Source: Cryptomeria japonica (taxonomy: Eukaryota > Streptophyta > Pinopsida > Cupressales > Cupressaceae). From it: a stretch of DNA of 64,000 nt. The DNA is taken from positions 438,305,230 to 438,369,229 of the forward strand of contig NC_081407.1 of NCBI RefSeq assembly GCF_030272615.1, in the 5' to 3' direction. The position numbers and the translations under genes were made by a program. Positions 22,666-34,973 of this stretch are shown in pieces. A model generated the notes under the pieces. That model saw nothing but the letters and a program-made list of their open reading frames with translations, was not told where the DNA came from and searched no databases. The stretch's first letter is position 1; each line of letters begins with the position of its first letter.

Positions 22666-24061
22666 GGTAATTGTCATAATGATCTCATCCGGTAATTCTG
22701 TGAGAATGGGATGGTCACTTGGGAGTGGAGCTTCAACCAACTGATCTGCAATGACTTGTCCCTTGATTGCCTTCTTGTCCACATATTCAATGTCAAACTC
22801 GCTTAAGAGCATGACCCATTTAGCAGTTCTGCCAGTGAGAGCAGCTTTTGACAAGATATATTTAAGTGGATCAATCTTAGCAATTAGTTTTATTTTGTTG
22901 TTTAGCATATAGTGTTGGAGCTTCTGTATGCTAAACACCAATGCCAAGCATGCTCTTTCAATGGGGGTATAATTGAGTTCATACCCTACTAGTGTCTGAC
23001 TAATGTAGTAAATGGCATGTTCCTTCCCTTGATCATCTTTTTGTGCTAGCAATGCCCCCAATGCCATTGCGGTAGCACATATGTACAAAATAAAGGGTTT
23101 TCTAGGAGTAGGAGGCATCAACACTGGAGGTGATGCTAGATATTATTTTAGTTTCTCATAGGCCTTTTAACATAAGCAGTCCCATTTGAATTTTATGTCC
23201 TTGTGCAAAAAGTGTGCAAATGGATGACACTTATCTGCTAGCTGTGAAATAAAATGTCTAACACATTGGAGTTTCCCTTGGAGACTAGGCAGTTTTCTGA
23301 GAGTTTTTGGTGGAGGCATTTCCATGATAGATTTTACCTTTGCAGGATCGACCTCGATGCCTCTGTGGGAAACAATGAATCCTAATAGTTTTCCCGATGT
23401 GACTCCAAATACACACTTTTTGGGATTCAGGCATAGTTTGTATTTTTCTAATCTTTCAAAGATCTGCTTTAGAATAGGGATGTGTTCTTGCGTTGTCTTA
23501 GATTTGCCTAGCAAATCATCCACATAGTCCTCCATAATTTTGTGCAAGAGGTCATGAAAAATTGTTGTCATGGCATGTTGATATGTAGCTCCAGCATTTT
23601 TGAGGCCAAAAGGCATGACTCAGTAACAAAAAGTCCCCCATGGTGTTGTGAATGTATTTTTATGCTGATCCTCATCTACAATTCTGATTTGGTTGTATCC
23701 AAAAAATCCATCCATAAGCGACAACATCTCATGTCCTTCTGTAAGGTCCACAATCATATCTATATTGGGGAGCGAGAAATCGTCTTTAGGACAAGCTCTA
23801 TGTAGATCTCGGAAATATGTGTAGATGCGGATGCCCCTGACGGGTTTGCCGACAGGTATAATGTTGGAGACCTATTCAGCGTAGTCCATTGGTATGATGA
23901 ATTATGCGTCTAACATCTTTTGGAGTTCCGCCTTGACCAGGAGTGCAATATGCGGGTGCATTTTGCGCAATTTTTGTTTTATAGGTTTTGCATCTGGGCA
24001 GATAGTGAGATTGTGAACCACCAAGGCAGGATCCAACCTTGGCATATCGGCATAGGACCAT
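22648..24061 (-). pseudogene. Gypsy D reverse transcriptase and RNase H
   Basis: RT runs from about 24010 to 23200. Lys-Pro-Ile-Lys-Gln-Lys-Leu-Arg precedes the finger region; Gly-Tyr-Asn-Gln-Ile (about 23690), Met-Pro-Phe-Gly-Leu-Lys-Asn-Ala (23616) and the catalytic Tyr-Val-Asp-Asp-Leu-Leu (about 23525) are intact. The RT-linked RNase H follows (23124-22650) and lies largely in one open frame. A handful of stops (near 23902, 23880, 23620, 23165) are the only breaks; the frame does not shift. Copies element RNA into DNA in cytoplasmic particles. Confidence 0.85.
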
Positions 24062-25107
24062 GCAAAATTGATTTTTACCTCTATAAGGAAGTTGATGAAA
24101 TCTTGTTTCTCTTTTTCCGTGAGAGACTTGGCAATGAGCACATTTTGTGGGATGGCTTCGGTGCCCATCTTGATGTTATCTATTTCTTCTATCATCAAAT
24201 TCGATTTGTCTTGTGGAAGGTAACCAATGGTAGGGAGGTCAAGTTCGTCATCGTCAAGTGCTTTTTCCAGGTTTTCACTTTTGGATACGCCCTTTGTTTT
24301 TATTTTTTGCTCATCCAAAGGTGCCTCAGAGAGGTTTTCACCTAGGGAATCATGTTTTTTGCTTTGATTATCTTTTTTGTGACTAAGGGCATTGACCTGA
24401 CTACCAAAGTATCCCTCTTCATGAAGTTGAATACCCTCTACCCTGTTACAATCTTCCAGATTTTGCACCGTCAGGAGAGTAATGAGAGCATTATCATCGA
24501 CGTAGATGTCTAGCATGGGTTTGTCTCATTGGCCCTAGTCTATTAGTTCAGGATGGACAAGATGTAGGTCGTGTGAAGTGGAAGGGGTTATGGGGGTAAT
24601 GGTATTGATGTGAGAGTCAAAGAAGATATCATTTTTTGTATTCATAAGGCAATTCGTGGAACTCCTCTTCGTCAGCGCTTTCGGCATCCAAAGAAGGACT
24701 TGAGGGGGCACCAGCGATAATAATCTTGGGCACCGGGGTGTACCCCAAGCCTCTGTTGTATTTGTAGGAGATAGTATTTATGGGTGCTTTTCTTCCTTTC
24801 TCCTTTGGTCCCAGGCCGTGTCCTTTGTAACCCATTTTTTTGACTATGGCTGAGGCTTTTGGGTATATCTTTTTGGATATTTTTGATGGATCTTCATCTT
24901 CTTCCTGGTACAACCATGAAGAGAAATCCGCTTTAAGGCTCTCCTCATCAAATGGGCCCCATTGCTGGAAGGTAGTCTTTGGCATTGCATTACTATTTTT
25001 GGGTCTTTTTTGAGCTCTTTTGGTTTGCCAAATGACTTACGAGAGAGGGGGAGGTTTCCTATTAATAAGACGTCCTCCAATTTGTATTCTCCACAGCCAT
25101 TGTCCAA
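24062..25107 (-). pseudogene. Gypsy D protease-RT linker with G-patch motif
   Basis: Between protease and RT is a charged linker containing Lys-Met-Gly-Tyr-Lys-Gly-His-Gly-Leu-Gly-Pro-Lys-Glu (about 24840-24800), a G-patch-like nucleic-acid-binding motif known next to retroelement proteases. The same block is in gypsy F at about 50555-50600. The 24985-24629 part is in a different frame from its neighbours, implying a pair of compensating frameshifts or an assembly of small indels. Confidence 0.7.
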
Positions 25108-25320
25108 GATTTTGATTTGAGTATCTGATTGGGATGAAGTGGAGGCAACATTTGATGTGTCAGATGGAGGTGTTGGCGAGGATCTATTTATTGGGCAATG
25201 ATATGGATGCTTCCCCTCTAAGAGTTTGCAATATTGAAAAGGTTGGGGATCACCTTTTAGAATGATCTCTCTTTCATTAAATGGGAATTTGATGCATTGG
25301 TGCTAGGTGGAGGGTACGAC

Positions 25321-25620
25321 CTACAAGAAGTGAATCCATGGCCGAATGAGGAGAATGTTGTAGGGGAGATCAAGATCTAGTACTTGGCAAAGGGTTTCGA
25401 TTGTAATAGGGCCCACTTGAAGAGGTAAGGTGATCATGCCCTTTGAAACTCTTTCTGCATCATCATATGCTTTTATTGTGATCCTTCCTGATGTGTCTAC
25501 CAGGTCCTCAGAAAGTCCCAATTGTTTTATTAACTTGTATGTGCATAGATTAAATCCGGATCCACCATCTATCAAAATACGTTTGACTTTGTGCTTTTGG
25601 ATAAGGGCTTCAATGTGCAA
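25321..25620 (-). pseudogene. Gypsy D aspartic protease
   Basis: Retropepsin-like domain with the active-site run Ile-Asp-Gly-Gly-Ser-Gly (about 25575-25560; Asp-Gly-Gly-Ser replaces the more common Asp-Thr-Gly-Ala/Ser) and the downstream hydrophobic Leu-Asp-Leu-Pro-Tyr-Asn-Ile-Leu strand. It matches gypsy F protease, which is split by element X at this very Gly-Ser. Cleaves the gag-pol polyprotein. Confidence 0.75.
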
Positions 25621-26031
25621 AGGTTTTTTGTGATCTTCATCTACAGGAGCATCTTTGGAGGTAAATACAAGGTGATGTTGGGCAGTAAGGTTTCCAATGA
25701 GAGCTTTGAATTGAGTAGCATTGATGTTATCAGGAACATGAGACTCAAGGAGGGCTTGCTCTAAAATTTCCTTATGTACAAGGGAAGTCTTGAGAAGTTT
25801 TAGGATGGAAATTTGTGTGGTGGTCTTCCCCTGTTGGTCAAGGAGGTCATATCAGCGGGTGGAAGACATGGGCGGGGGGTTTGGTGGGGGAGGAACTCCT
25901 TGGATGGTGACTTTACCTCTACATGTGGTTACATTGCAGTCATTTTGGGGATAGGAGGTGGAAGGAATGACGCCTTGAATGACTATCTTAGCAGGATTTG
26001 GTCTGCTTTGGGGAGGAGGAGGATTAGTTCC

Positions 26032-28072
26032 TTAGATAGTTATGACATTAACATGGTTATCTATGGGCTCAATGTGACCTACGAAAGAGTCAAAGACGGT
26101 TATATGACTAGTGTAGTCATAACTCACTATGTTAGATGATGAGCCTTTTCCTTTATCATGCTTCGAGAAGGGTTCCTGGAACATTTTAAGTTTGTCATTG
26201 TTATTACCAAGTTTTGCATTTTCTACTTCAATCTCACCCCTATCAATGAGATCTTGTATGTAGATTTTAAGCTTCAAGCACTTTCGTGTATCATGTCCCT
26301 TGATACGATGATACTCACGATACTAATTCTCATTATACCATCTAGGTTTGGGTTGATTGGGGACAAATGGGTGAGTGATCGGAAAAACCACTGCACCTGC
26401 TTGGACAAGTTTTTGAAACACCATTTCAATAGGCTCAGCAAGAGGAGTGAAGTCTCTTGGAGTCCTGTTATTTGATCGGGGTGGTCGTCCTTGGACTGAG
26501 ACATTGTTGTGAGGTTTTTGGGATTGATTTTGATTATTTTGATTGTTGAATTGATGATTATTAGTGGTGGATTTTGGAGGAGCAGCCACGGTTTGGACCC
26601 GCTTTGCATCAATTACACCATCGTTGACCATGTTTTTATTTTTAGACCAGAACTTTGGCTTGTCATTATGATAAAGGGGAAGAACTTTGTGTCAATTTTT
26701 GGTAATGTTTCAAGGTTCCTTCCTCCAACAAGACACATTCGAGGGCGAGGCCCTTATCAGTCAATTTTTGGAAGGATTTGATACATTGAGACGTCAAAGG
26801 TCTTGAAAGTTCGGGTACCAAGTTCTTTTGAAATAATTCAATTTGATGTTGTTCTGGCATGTCCCACTGAAATTTCTAGATAAGATGTCACCATCTTTGT
26901 AAGAAGTTGGCGAAAGTCTCTCCGGGCCTTTGCTTTGTGTTACATAGGTCCATCATAGAAACTTCATTAGCCATGTTGTAGGCATAGTGAGCTACAAATT
27001 TCTCTGCCAAGTCTGGAAAAGAGTCAATGGAGCCTCGTGGTAGAGATGAGAACCATGCCAGGGAATCTTCTGTGAGACTCTTGGGAAAGAGTCTGTGAAG
27101 GTATAGGTCACTATAGGAGACTTCTTGACATAAGATGTGAAATTCCTGGACATGGCCACAAGGGTCTCCTTTGCCTTCATACTTGGTGAATTTAGGGATC
27201 TCAAATCCTGGGGGGTAGGGTGCAATTGAAATAGACAGGTCGTAAGGACAAGGACAAAATTCCTCAAACGAGTAAGGTTTCCTCTTATTAATCCCTTCTT
27301 TCATGTCATTGATGATATTTTTCATGTCTTGAATTTCCTTGATGAGGTCTTGTTGTGGATTTTGATAATGATGAATTGAATTTGCCCCAAGAATTAGATG
27401 AGTCAAGGAAGGTGCACCACCACCAATGTATTGATATAATGAGGAGGCAGGAACGTGAGATGTGATGACTGATGTCGCAGGGATTTGAGTGATAGTTGGT
27501 TGCGGTCCACAAATTGTTGTGATGGGATTGAGTACGACCCAGATAAAATTTGCGACATTGTTGACAGGATGCGAAGTTTGTGGAATAGAGATGTGTGGTT
27601 GAATGGAAGGAGGTGGTATAGAAGTATGTTGGAGAATAGATGAGATTGGATTCGATAGTGGTATAGATGATGGTAAGGAGGAAGAAGGTGGGATGGAGAC
27701 CATGGTGGGAGGTTCCGCAGGTGGCATTGATTGAGTTTGACTAATAGGTGCAACATTCTATGTGAGAGCAAGGTCTCCTTGTGGTGGTTGGCCGAGAGTG
27801 GATCTGTCAAATTCAGGTGGAAGTTCAGCTTCATTTTCAAGGAGAGTTTTTAGGAGTGTAGTAGGATTGTGTTGGATGAATGTTTCAATCATCTCTTGGT
27901 TATAAGAGTTTGCTAGGAAAGTTTGCACTTCCAGAGAGAGTTCATCTTGGCTAACCATGTTAGGATTTTGGCTTTGATCTTGATTGCTAGGTTGCCCACT
28001 TTGTGTAGGATCTTGTGTGGGTTCTTCATATAGGACACTAATGTCCAGCATGCCATATTGTTGTTCAACCAT
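26032..28072 (-). pseudogene. Gypsy D gag
   Basis: Starts at ATG 28072. A Pro/Ser/His-rich N-terminal region is followed by a Retrotrans_gag-like capsid domain: Pro-Lys-Phe-Thr-Lys-Tyr-Glu-Gly-Lys-Gly-Asp-Pro (about 27190), Ala-Trp-Phe-Ser-Ser-Leu-Pro (about 27050) and Arg-Pro-Gly-Glu-Thr-Phe-Ala-Asn-Phe (about 26910). It ends with a Tyr-His-x3-Gly-His-Asp-Thr-x2-Cys knuckle (about 26310-26290). Stops at 27756 and 26886 and a frameshift near 26650 are the only breaks. Forms the particle shell around element RNA. Confidence 0.85.
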
Positions 28073-30613
28073 CTTTTTCTTTTGGGATCAAGTTGTGACC
28101 ATACACGAATAACCTTACAAAATCTTGGAGGAAGAAATATTTGATGAAAGGACTTAGCAAGATTTTTGTGGAATTTTTGGATTTTGCTGATTGGTGTGGT
28201 TCTTGGATTAGAGCCTGGATTTGATTAGGATTGACACCTTAGTCCTTGGATGAGGATTTTAGGTGGTGGATAAAAACCACAAGCAAGGTAATGACCAAGT
28301 TGGGTAGAATTTAGACCTTGGAATGATGATTAAAAATCCTCTTTTCCACCAAGGGTTGACTAATGACCCTAAGCAAAGTAAAGGCGCAAGTTAAGAGTCT
28401 TGATCGACTCAAAAAGGATGAGGCAAAAGATACTTGGAGAGGATTCTTCTTCAAGCACAAGAGCCAATTGATTAATGATGAGGTCTAAATGGAACTTCAC
28501 AAGGCATGCAACCTTAATGTGAGGTTAAATTGGATTAAAGGATGATTGGATTTGGATTTTGATAATTGATTTGATAGTGGAGGGAGATTGATTTGATGTG
28601 ATAAGTCCTTAGGAGATTGAGGGTGATTGATTGAGGAGGTATGATAGTGATGACTAGAAGAAACTTGATGAATAGGTTATTCTTGGCATGAACATGACTT
28701 AGTAGATGATTGGTTCGGATGGCAAGTTGTATGAAGGGATACGACCACCCTGATTTTGACGATAGTTGGTGTTAAAGGACAAACCTGAACCTTGACGGAG
28801 AGCACGGACTCTTAGTTCATCACTAGCATCAAACTCATTGCTATGACCATGGACGTAATTGTGGTAATGATGCAAGATTTTATGGTTGGTATACCAAAAT
28901 TTTTGATGGCTAAGGAGTTGTGCTTGTTTGAGATTTTTCTTCTTGATAGGTTGGTGAATTGACTTCTTAGGATGTATATACAACTTGGGCTTATGAAACA
29001 TGAGACAGACGAAGTTTTGACACAATTTTGAACTTTGTGTGGCTAATGACTTGGATAATCGTTTGTGTTTGGACAAGTTCTTTTTTGCAAAGTGTTCGAG
29101 GATAATGATGTGTTTTATTCTACTCTTGGAAAGTATGTACCAAACAAAGCAAACACAATGATCAAATGCATTTTAACTCAAAGACACTCATGCTCATATA
29201 CAACACTCTCAAGGATAGCAAGGACAATAGTCATTGGATCCCAATTGGTTTCCTAGCTACGCTTATCTAGAGCGAACACTTAGATGCTTGACCCCACTGA
29301 CTCCCCTCCATGACACTCACTTCTCCGGGGAAGCCAAGCATCAATTCCCATGAAAACTCCTCATGGAAAACTTTGTGTCTCTACTAAGGGCCGTAAAAAT
29401 ATGGGTGGCTTTGGAGGTCCGACCTCCTGCACCAATGACTAGAAGGTTTTTGGCCACTATGAACAAGGTGTTTAGTAAGTCTTCCCATTAGGAGCTACCC
29501 TTCGCAGTTGCGCAAGCACAATTGAGGCCTATAGCCCAATGAAGCACCAAGAACTTAGCAGTCACGCAAGCATGATTGAGATCTCTAGGATCCTACTAAG
29601 CACCCAATGTGAGAGTGAACTCTCATATAGCCCTAACCATTGACCCTTTTGTAGTCAATGGCCTATTTATTATAGTGAGTTGGGAACCCTAGGTCTGGGT
29701 GTACTCACTTAGGTCGTTCCCCTCTTACCTTCTCAAAGAGCAAGTTGGGAGGGCAAGCCCGCTAAGGGTAAGCATGCAATCAAACAAGAAAAAGTTGGAG
29801 GGTCTGGATTTCTGATCATCTAGCTAGATGAGAGAATACTCTCCTACCTTTGTGCTTTTCTCAAAAAACATAAAACAATGATTCATTCACCCTTTAATTA
29901 ATATCTAGGTGCCTAGTAAAAAAAAAAACAATGTTTGGTTGGGTCTCCTAGGCAACCTGCAAAAAAGTGGATTAGTAGTTTTTCTGTTTTTTTAAGGTCT
30001 TGGATGGTCGATTTAAACTGCAAAACTAAAAAAAAAACAATTAGTACCTATTGTACTGCACATACAGTGCGCACGCTGAAGTGCCTGCACAGGTGCTGAA
30101 ACGTCTACATATGCACTGAAGCAAATAAAACCAGTAAAAAAAATAACAGTCAACATAGAACAAAGAAGGGTTTTATACCTGTCTGTCGCGCTGATTAGAA
30201 TCACTCGTGCTAAAACGCCCGCCCCCGCGCTGAAACGCCTGTGCTCATGCTGAAACCCTGAAAATAAAAAACCTAACAGATTAGCGGGTAAAATTTTCAA
30301 AATTCAAATTTAAAAATCAGAGTGGGAATTTTATAAAAATGGTCGCACTGATTTAAATCGCTCGCGCCGAAAAGCTTTCACATGCAGTAAACAAACAGAC
30401 AAAGAGTGAGATTTTTTTAATTTTAACAGGGGGCAGGAAAAATTTAAATGTTATAAGGCGGTCATGCTGATGCGCCTGCGCTCATGCCAAAATAGATTTT
30501 TTGTCGTGCTAAACCCAAGTCGCTCGCGCTGATTTACAGTCTCTCGCATTGTTCCGGAACCTGTGTCTCACAACTCATAAAAACTCACAAAAATATTAGT
30601 TTTCAGGGATGTG
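28073..30613 (-). other. Gypsy D long 5' leader
   Basis: About 2.5 kb between PBS and gag. Short frames (28699-29076 minus, 125 codons, Lys/His-rich) have no recognisable domain. 30060-30550 is rich in CpG-bearing variants of a word like GCGCTGAAACGCCTGCGCTC. Long leaders are common in Tat-lineage elements, some of which encode an extra ORF here; I cannot confirm one. Confidence 0.55.
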
Positions 30614-30632
30614 GGTCCCACCGGGCGTGCCA
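30614..30632 (-). other. Primer binding site of gypsy D
   Basis: In element sense TGGCACGCCCGGTGGGACC lies three bases after the 5' LTR. TGG start and GC-rich body fit a tRNA 3' end; I do not assign the tRNA. Confidence 0.7.
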
Positions 30633-30635
30633 AAA

Positions 30636-31875
30636 TGAAGATGGTGAAAAGGAAAATGAGGTGGATTAGTTAGTAAACATGAAAATCAAACATGGAAGCA
30701 TATGAAATCAAAGATATAACTCAAAAACACATGAAAACATGAATAATATGCATATACCTCACAATCTTTTTACCTCTCCCTTGGATTGAGCTTAATGAAG
30801 TGAAGGTGCCCCTTAATGATGCTCCACTTGATGTGCTCCTTTGCTTGCTTTATGTGGATGGCTCTCCAAATATTGTGCACAAATGGATTAAGATGGATCT
30901 TGAGGAATGATATGGATGAGATGATTAAGTGTGGATGAGAGATGATTTTGGCATGGTAACGATGCTATGATGACTTTTCTAGGATCAAACTAGCAGCATA
31001 AGATTACTAAACTTGGAGATGATGTATGAAAGGATGGAATCCTCAATTTATAGAAAGAGGAGAGGAAGAATGGATGGCTAGGATGGATCCAAGATGAAGG
31101 GATAGGATTTCTTGTGAGCTCACACAAGGCCCAAGAGAGGGTGTGGAGGCCAAGAGATATGCCTTAAAGGCATTTCTTGTCTCCACACTCCTCAAGGTGC
31201 ATTGGGAAGACTTCCCAATGTGCCTTGAGAAGAGAAAGGGATGGGACATTCCTTGAAGAATGGGGAGGAGGAATTTAAAATTATTGAAAAAGGGATGATC
31301 ATGGGGATTGGACGAATAAGAAGGAATTAAAAATTCCTTGGGAGAGGAGATGCCTAGAGGAATGTGAGATTTTGAAAATCTCACATTCACCTAGGAAAAG
31401 AGCATTTAAGGATAGTGGTTGGATGGAAGGGACAAGGAGTTGACTTTGTGGCTAATCATGATGATTAGCCACTAGCAACTCATTAGGATGGGGATTAGAG
31501 GAAAGGTTAGGTGGGATAGGATTTGACTAGGAGAGAGAATGAGTGGAGGGAATTAAAAATTAGAAGAATAAGGTTAAGTGAGTTTAGAAAATTTCTAGAA
31601 GAATTTATTAGGTTAATGATGGATTAGGAAGATGACTTGTAGGAATCATGTAGGTTAACTAATTAATTGAAATTAATTAGCTAAGGGGAAGATTTGAGAA
31701 GATTTAATTTTTAGAAGAATAAAAAGAGGAGTTGATTTATTAAATTAATCAATCACATACTATAGTGACAATATTAATTATAATTAATTAATATTGAGGA
31801 GAATTAGAATTTGCATAATTAATTAATAAATTAATTATGTGAGAAATTAAAAATAATTAGTTTTAAGTGTCTACA
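30636..31875 (-). repeat. Gypsy D 5' LTR
   Basis: In element sense TGTAGACACTT...CATCTTCA. Partner of 14993-16214, from which it differs by a few percent plus two indels. Flanked outside by ATTCT. Confidence 0.92.
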
Positions 31876-31880
31876 ATTCT

Positions 31881-32012
31881 TCAATTTTTCTGCATAAAAA
31901 TCTTCAAGAGCTCCTTCCAACTATTTTCTTAAGTTCTCCATCTGTACCGGTGTCAAAATCTCCCTCAAGTTGTTAGGCTTTTGCAAATAGAGGACCAGGC
32001 TCTGATACCAAT
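31881..32012 (-). other. Element C leader and first codons of its gag-like ORF
   Basis: Between PBS and gypsy D insertion. In minus sense a frame from the ATG near 31940 (Met-Glu-Asn-Leu-Arg-Lys, then a TAG) joins in frame, across the D insertion and one ATTCT copy, with the coiled coil at 14987. There is therefore no room for a UBN2 capsid domain. Confidence 0.6.
31994..32012 (-). other. Primer binding site of element C
   Basis: In element sense ATTGGTATCAGAGCCTGGT directly after the LTR end. TGGTATCAGAGC is complementary to the 3' end of plant initiator Met-tRNA, the usual copia primer. Confidence 0.9.
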
Positions 32013-32801
32013 TGTTAGATTCAATGACAGTCCCAAAGACACTGAGAGGGGGGGTGAATCAATGTCTAACTGGTTAGCAAAATATTTAAACTTATTTATA
32101 ACTTTGCAACCCAAAATAGTGTACCGGTAAATAAGAATTATTGCAGTAAACAAAAATAATAGAGACAGCATAGAAACACACCATAACACAAGATATTTAA
32201 TGAGGAAACCCAGTGTGGGAAAAACCTCGGTGGGATTTGTGACCCATAATATTTACTCACTGGCCAATGAATAAATACTACTTACAATAAGGGGCCTACA
32301 CATGCAGGGAGGCCAATAGCCTAGACCTCACTGCTCAATGAAGAGTTGCACTGACTATAAAATGGATTATCAAATCCAATACAATGTACTGCTCAAAACA
32401 ACATCTCTAATGCCAGGTTCAGTACCAGTTTAAGCTTAGTCTATAACTAGAACCTTCGTTGTCACTAAATAATTATTATCTACCATACATGTCTTCTTCC
32501 ACACACAAAAATGACTTATAAGATCTCATACATATATGAGTCTTTTACAATATACCATGTCCGCTTACACAAGATAATTATATTACAATAAACAAAAGAT
32601 CATCCCATGTCGGCTGGACTACTGGTATGTTTTGTTGCCGATGTAATCTAAATGTCAGTGTAAGTGCCTGTCGGTGTCGGTGTCTGTCAATGTATGAAGT
32701 TTGTGATGCCGAGCATGTAGAAACTAATTGCCGATTATTTGCCAGTTGGTTGCCATCAATGACAACATCATCTATTCTCATAAGAGTGTAGAATGCCAAC
32801 A
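32013..32801 (-). repeat. Element C 5' LTR
   Basis: Element sense TGTTGGCATT (32801) to ...TCTAACA (32013), 789 bp. One arm of its C-rich hairpin has a single change (AATGTCT for AGTGTCT) relative to the other copy. Confidence 0.9.
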
Positions 32802-34527
32802 CAAGCCATGTCTTTGTCATCTGAAAGTAAAAATCCATCAGGTTGCTCAATGTAAAATTCCTCTTCAAGATCTCATTTCAAAAATTCACACTTAACATCC
32901 ATATGATAAACCTTGTATTTCTTATTTGAAACATAAGCAAGAAATAATCTCACAACTTCAATCCTAGATACCGAAGAAAAAGTCTCATCATAATCAATTC
33001 CTTCCTTTTGAGAATATCCTTTACATAAAAATCTAGCTTTATTCCTCACAACTTGTCCATCCTCATTCATTTTATTCCTAAAAAACCATTTAGTTCCAAT
33101 AACATTCTTATTTTTAGGCTGAGGAACTAAAGTCCTTGTGTTGTTCTTTTCAATCTGATCTAATTCCTCTTCCATAGCTTTCATCCAACATTCATCTTTA
33201 CAATCTTCAATAAATGTTGTTGGTTCAACTTGAGAAATTAAACATACCTCATCAGTTGCCAACCTTCTTCTTGTCATTACTCCTTTCTTCTTGTCTCCAA
33301 TGATACGATCTTCTGAATGATTTAACCTTACATACCTAGGAATCTTTTGACTTGACTTTGCTCTGATCTTCAGTTACTATTGAATTTTTTGATATTGTCA
33401 GGGTAACTAGTTCAACATTTTGTTCTGGTACAGGTGCTACTGATTCAGTTATGATCATCTCCACTTCTGGTTCTCTCTCATAAGTCCTGATTTGACCTTT
33501 GTACAACTCATCCACCTTGACATTAGCACTCTCCACAATTCTCTGCAATATTTTGTTATAACATCTATATGCTTTGCTTTCATTAGAATAACCAATAAAT
33601 ATACCTTCATCACATCTAGGATCAAACTTTCCAATGGAATCATCTCTTTTGATATGGCATTTACTATCAAATATTCTGAAATACTTAACTGTAGGTGTAT
33701 GACCAAACCATAACTCATAATGTGTCTTACCAATGTCTCCTTTGATATGAACTCTGTTGAATGTGTATACCGTCATGATCACAGCTTCTCTCCAATAGAT
33801 ATGAGGCATATTAGCTTCCATCATCATAGTTCTGGCCACATCCAAGATAGTTTTTTGCTTTCTTTCCACAACATCATTCTGCTGAGGTGTCTGGGGTGCA
33901 GACAACTGTCTCCTTATCCCATACTTCTCACAATAACTGTTAAATTCACCGGATGTGAATTCACCATCTTGATCCGACCTTAAGAATTTAATCTTCAACC
34001 TTATCTCTATCTCAACTTTAGCTTTAAACATCTTAAACTTTTCAAAAGCTTCAGATTTCTCCCTTAGAAAAGTAACCCACATCATTCTAGAATAGTCATC
34101 AATGATTATCATAAAACATCTATCACCCTGAAAACTCTTTATTATAGTAGGACCACACAAATCTATATGAATAAGATCAAGAACATCATTAGATTTGTCT
34201 TGTATACTCTTAAAAGAAGTTTTGACTTGCTTTCCCATTTGACATTCCTTACATACTGGATTATAGGGCTTCACAATCTTAGGTATATCTCTAACAACCT
34301 TAGTTGAACTGATCTTTACAATGTAATCAAAATTCACATGACACAACCTCTTATGCCATAGCCAACTCTCATCAATTTGTGCAATCAAACACTTATTCTC
34401 ATCGAAGTTCAAATGAAAGATGTTACCTTTAGGCTATGTACCAATTGCAATCTCCAAACCAAATCTGTTAATGATTTTGCATTTTCCATCCTTGAACTGT
34501 AATTGAAATCCCTTGTCCACCAACTGT
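32802..34527 (-). pseudogene. Copia A integrase and N-half of reverse transcriptase
   Basis: Integrase (34412-33336) shows HHCC (His-Lys-Arg-Leu-Cys-His...Cys-Lys-Glu-Cys), Asp in Ile-Asp-Leu-Cys-Gly-Pro, Asp-Gln-Asp-Gly-Glu-Phe (usually Asp-Asn-Gly-Gly-Glu-Phe) and Asn-Asp-Val-Val-Glu-Arg (usually Asn-Gly-Val-Val-Glu-Arg). A 358-codon frame remains open. After a stop and frame change near 33330, RT starts (33277-32873: Trp-Met-Lys-Ala-Met-Glu-Glu-Glu-Leu, Val-Ile-Gly-Thr-Lys-Trp, Lys-Ala-Arg-Phe-Leu-Cys-Lys-Gly). Tyr-Ile-Glu-Gln-Pro-Asp-Gly-Phe follows and the frame is cut by element C at 32802. Upstream it is cut by X' at 34533. Confidence 0.88.
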
Positions 34528-34849
34528 CCTACTATAGTACCCCTCCTTGATCAGACTCTTTTTGTATGTTTTTGATTGACTTCAGTGTAACATTATTGTA
34601 TATTGATTTAGATTTTATGTGATGTTATTTCATACTTTATCTGGATTTGTGGTGTATGATTTTATGTAGTATCTCAGTGCTTATGATTAATGTTATTTTA
34701 TGGATAATTATCATGGACTAACACTCTTACCTTATATATGTGATGCATTATTTATGTGTTGCATGTTTTCATGTGTATGGGATGTGAGGAGATGATTTTC
34801 CTTCATTCACTTCGGTGAGATAGGGAACGTCACAATTCTCCTTCATCGG

Positions 34850-34973
<124 letters not shown>

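Larger units (their letters stand above)
14993..31875 (-). mobile_element. Gypsy D: nearly complete Tat-like Ty3/gypsy element
   Basis: Minus-strand element with LTRs 30636-31875 (5', 1,240 bp) and 14993-16214 (3', 1,222 bp) and a perfect TSD ATTCT (14988-14992, 31876-31880). It has a PBS next to the 5' LTR and a PPT next to the 3' LTR. It encodes gag, protease, G-patch, RT, RNase H, a second RNase H and integrase, mostly in one frame with scattered stops. A 4.7-kb stretch between integrase and PPT carries an antisense gene. Second RNase H, extra antisense ORF and long size point to the Tat lineage. LTRs differ at about 5 of 120 sampled bases: the youngest dated insertion here. Confidence 0.92.
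7748..32801 (-). mobile_element. Element C: non-autonomous copia-type element with a novel ORF
   Basis: Two 789-bp LTRs (7748-8536 and 32013-32801), an initiator-Met-type PBS and a copia-type PPT define a complete minus-strand element. The flanks CAAAC (7743-7747) and CAAGC (32802-32806) are a near-perfect 5-bp TSD, and copia A RT reads through when C is removed. With gypsy D and the solo LTR removed, the internal region is about 5 kb. It has no protease, integrase or reverse transcriptase; it carries a gag-like coiled-coil/zinc-knuckle ORF and a long unknown ORF. LTR divergence is about 10 differences in a 155-base sample. It must have moved using another element's enzymes. Confidence 0.85.

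Noticed and set aside
28699-29076. Possible extra ORF1 in the gypsy D leader (Ogre-like)
   Set aside because: A 125-codon frame without any recognisable domain is too weak to call; kept as leader.
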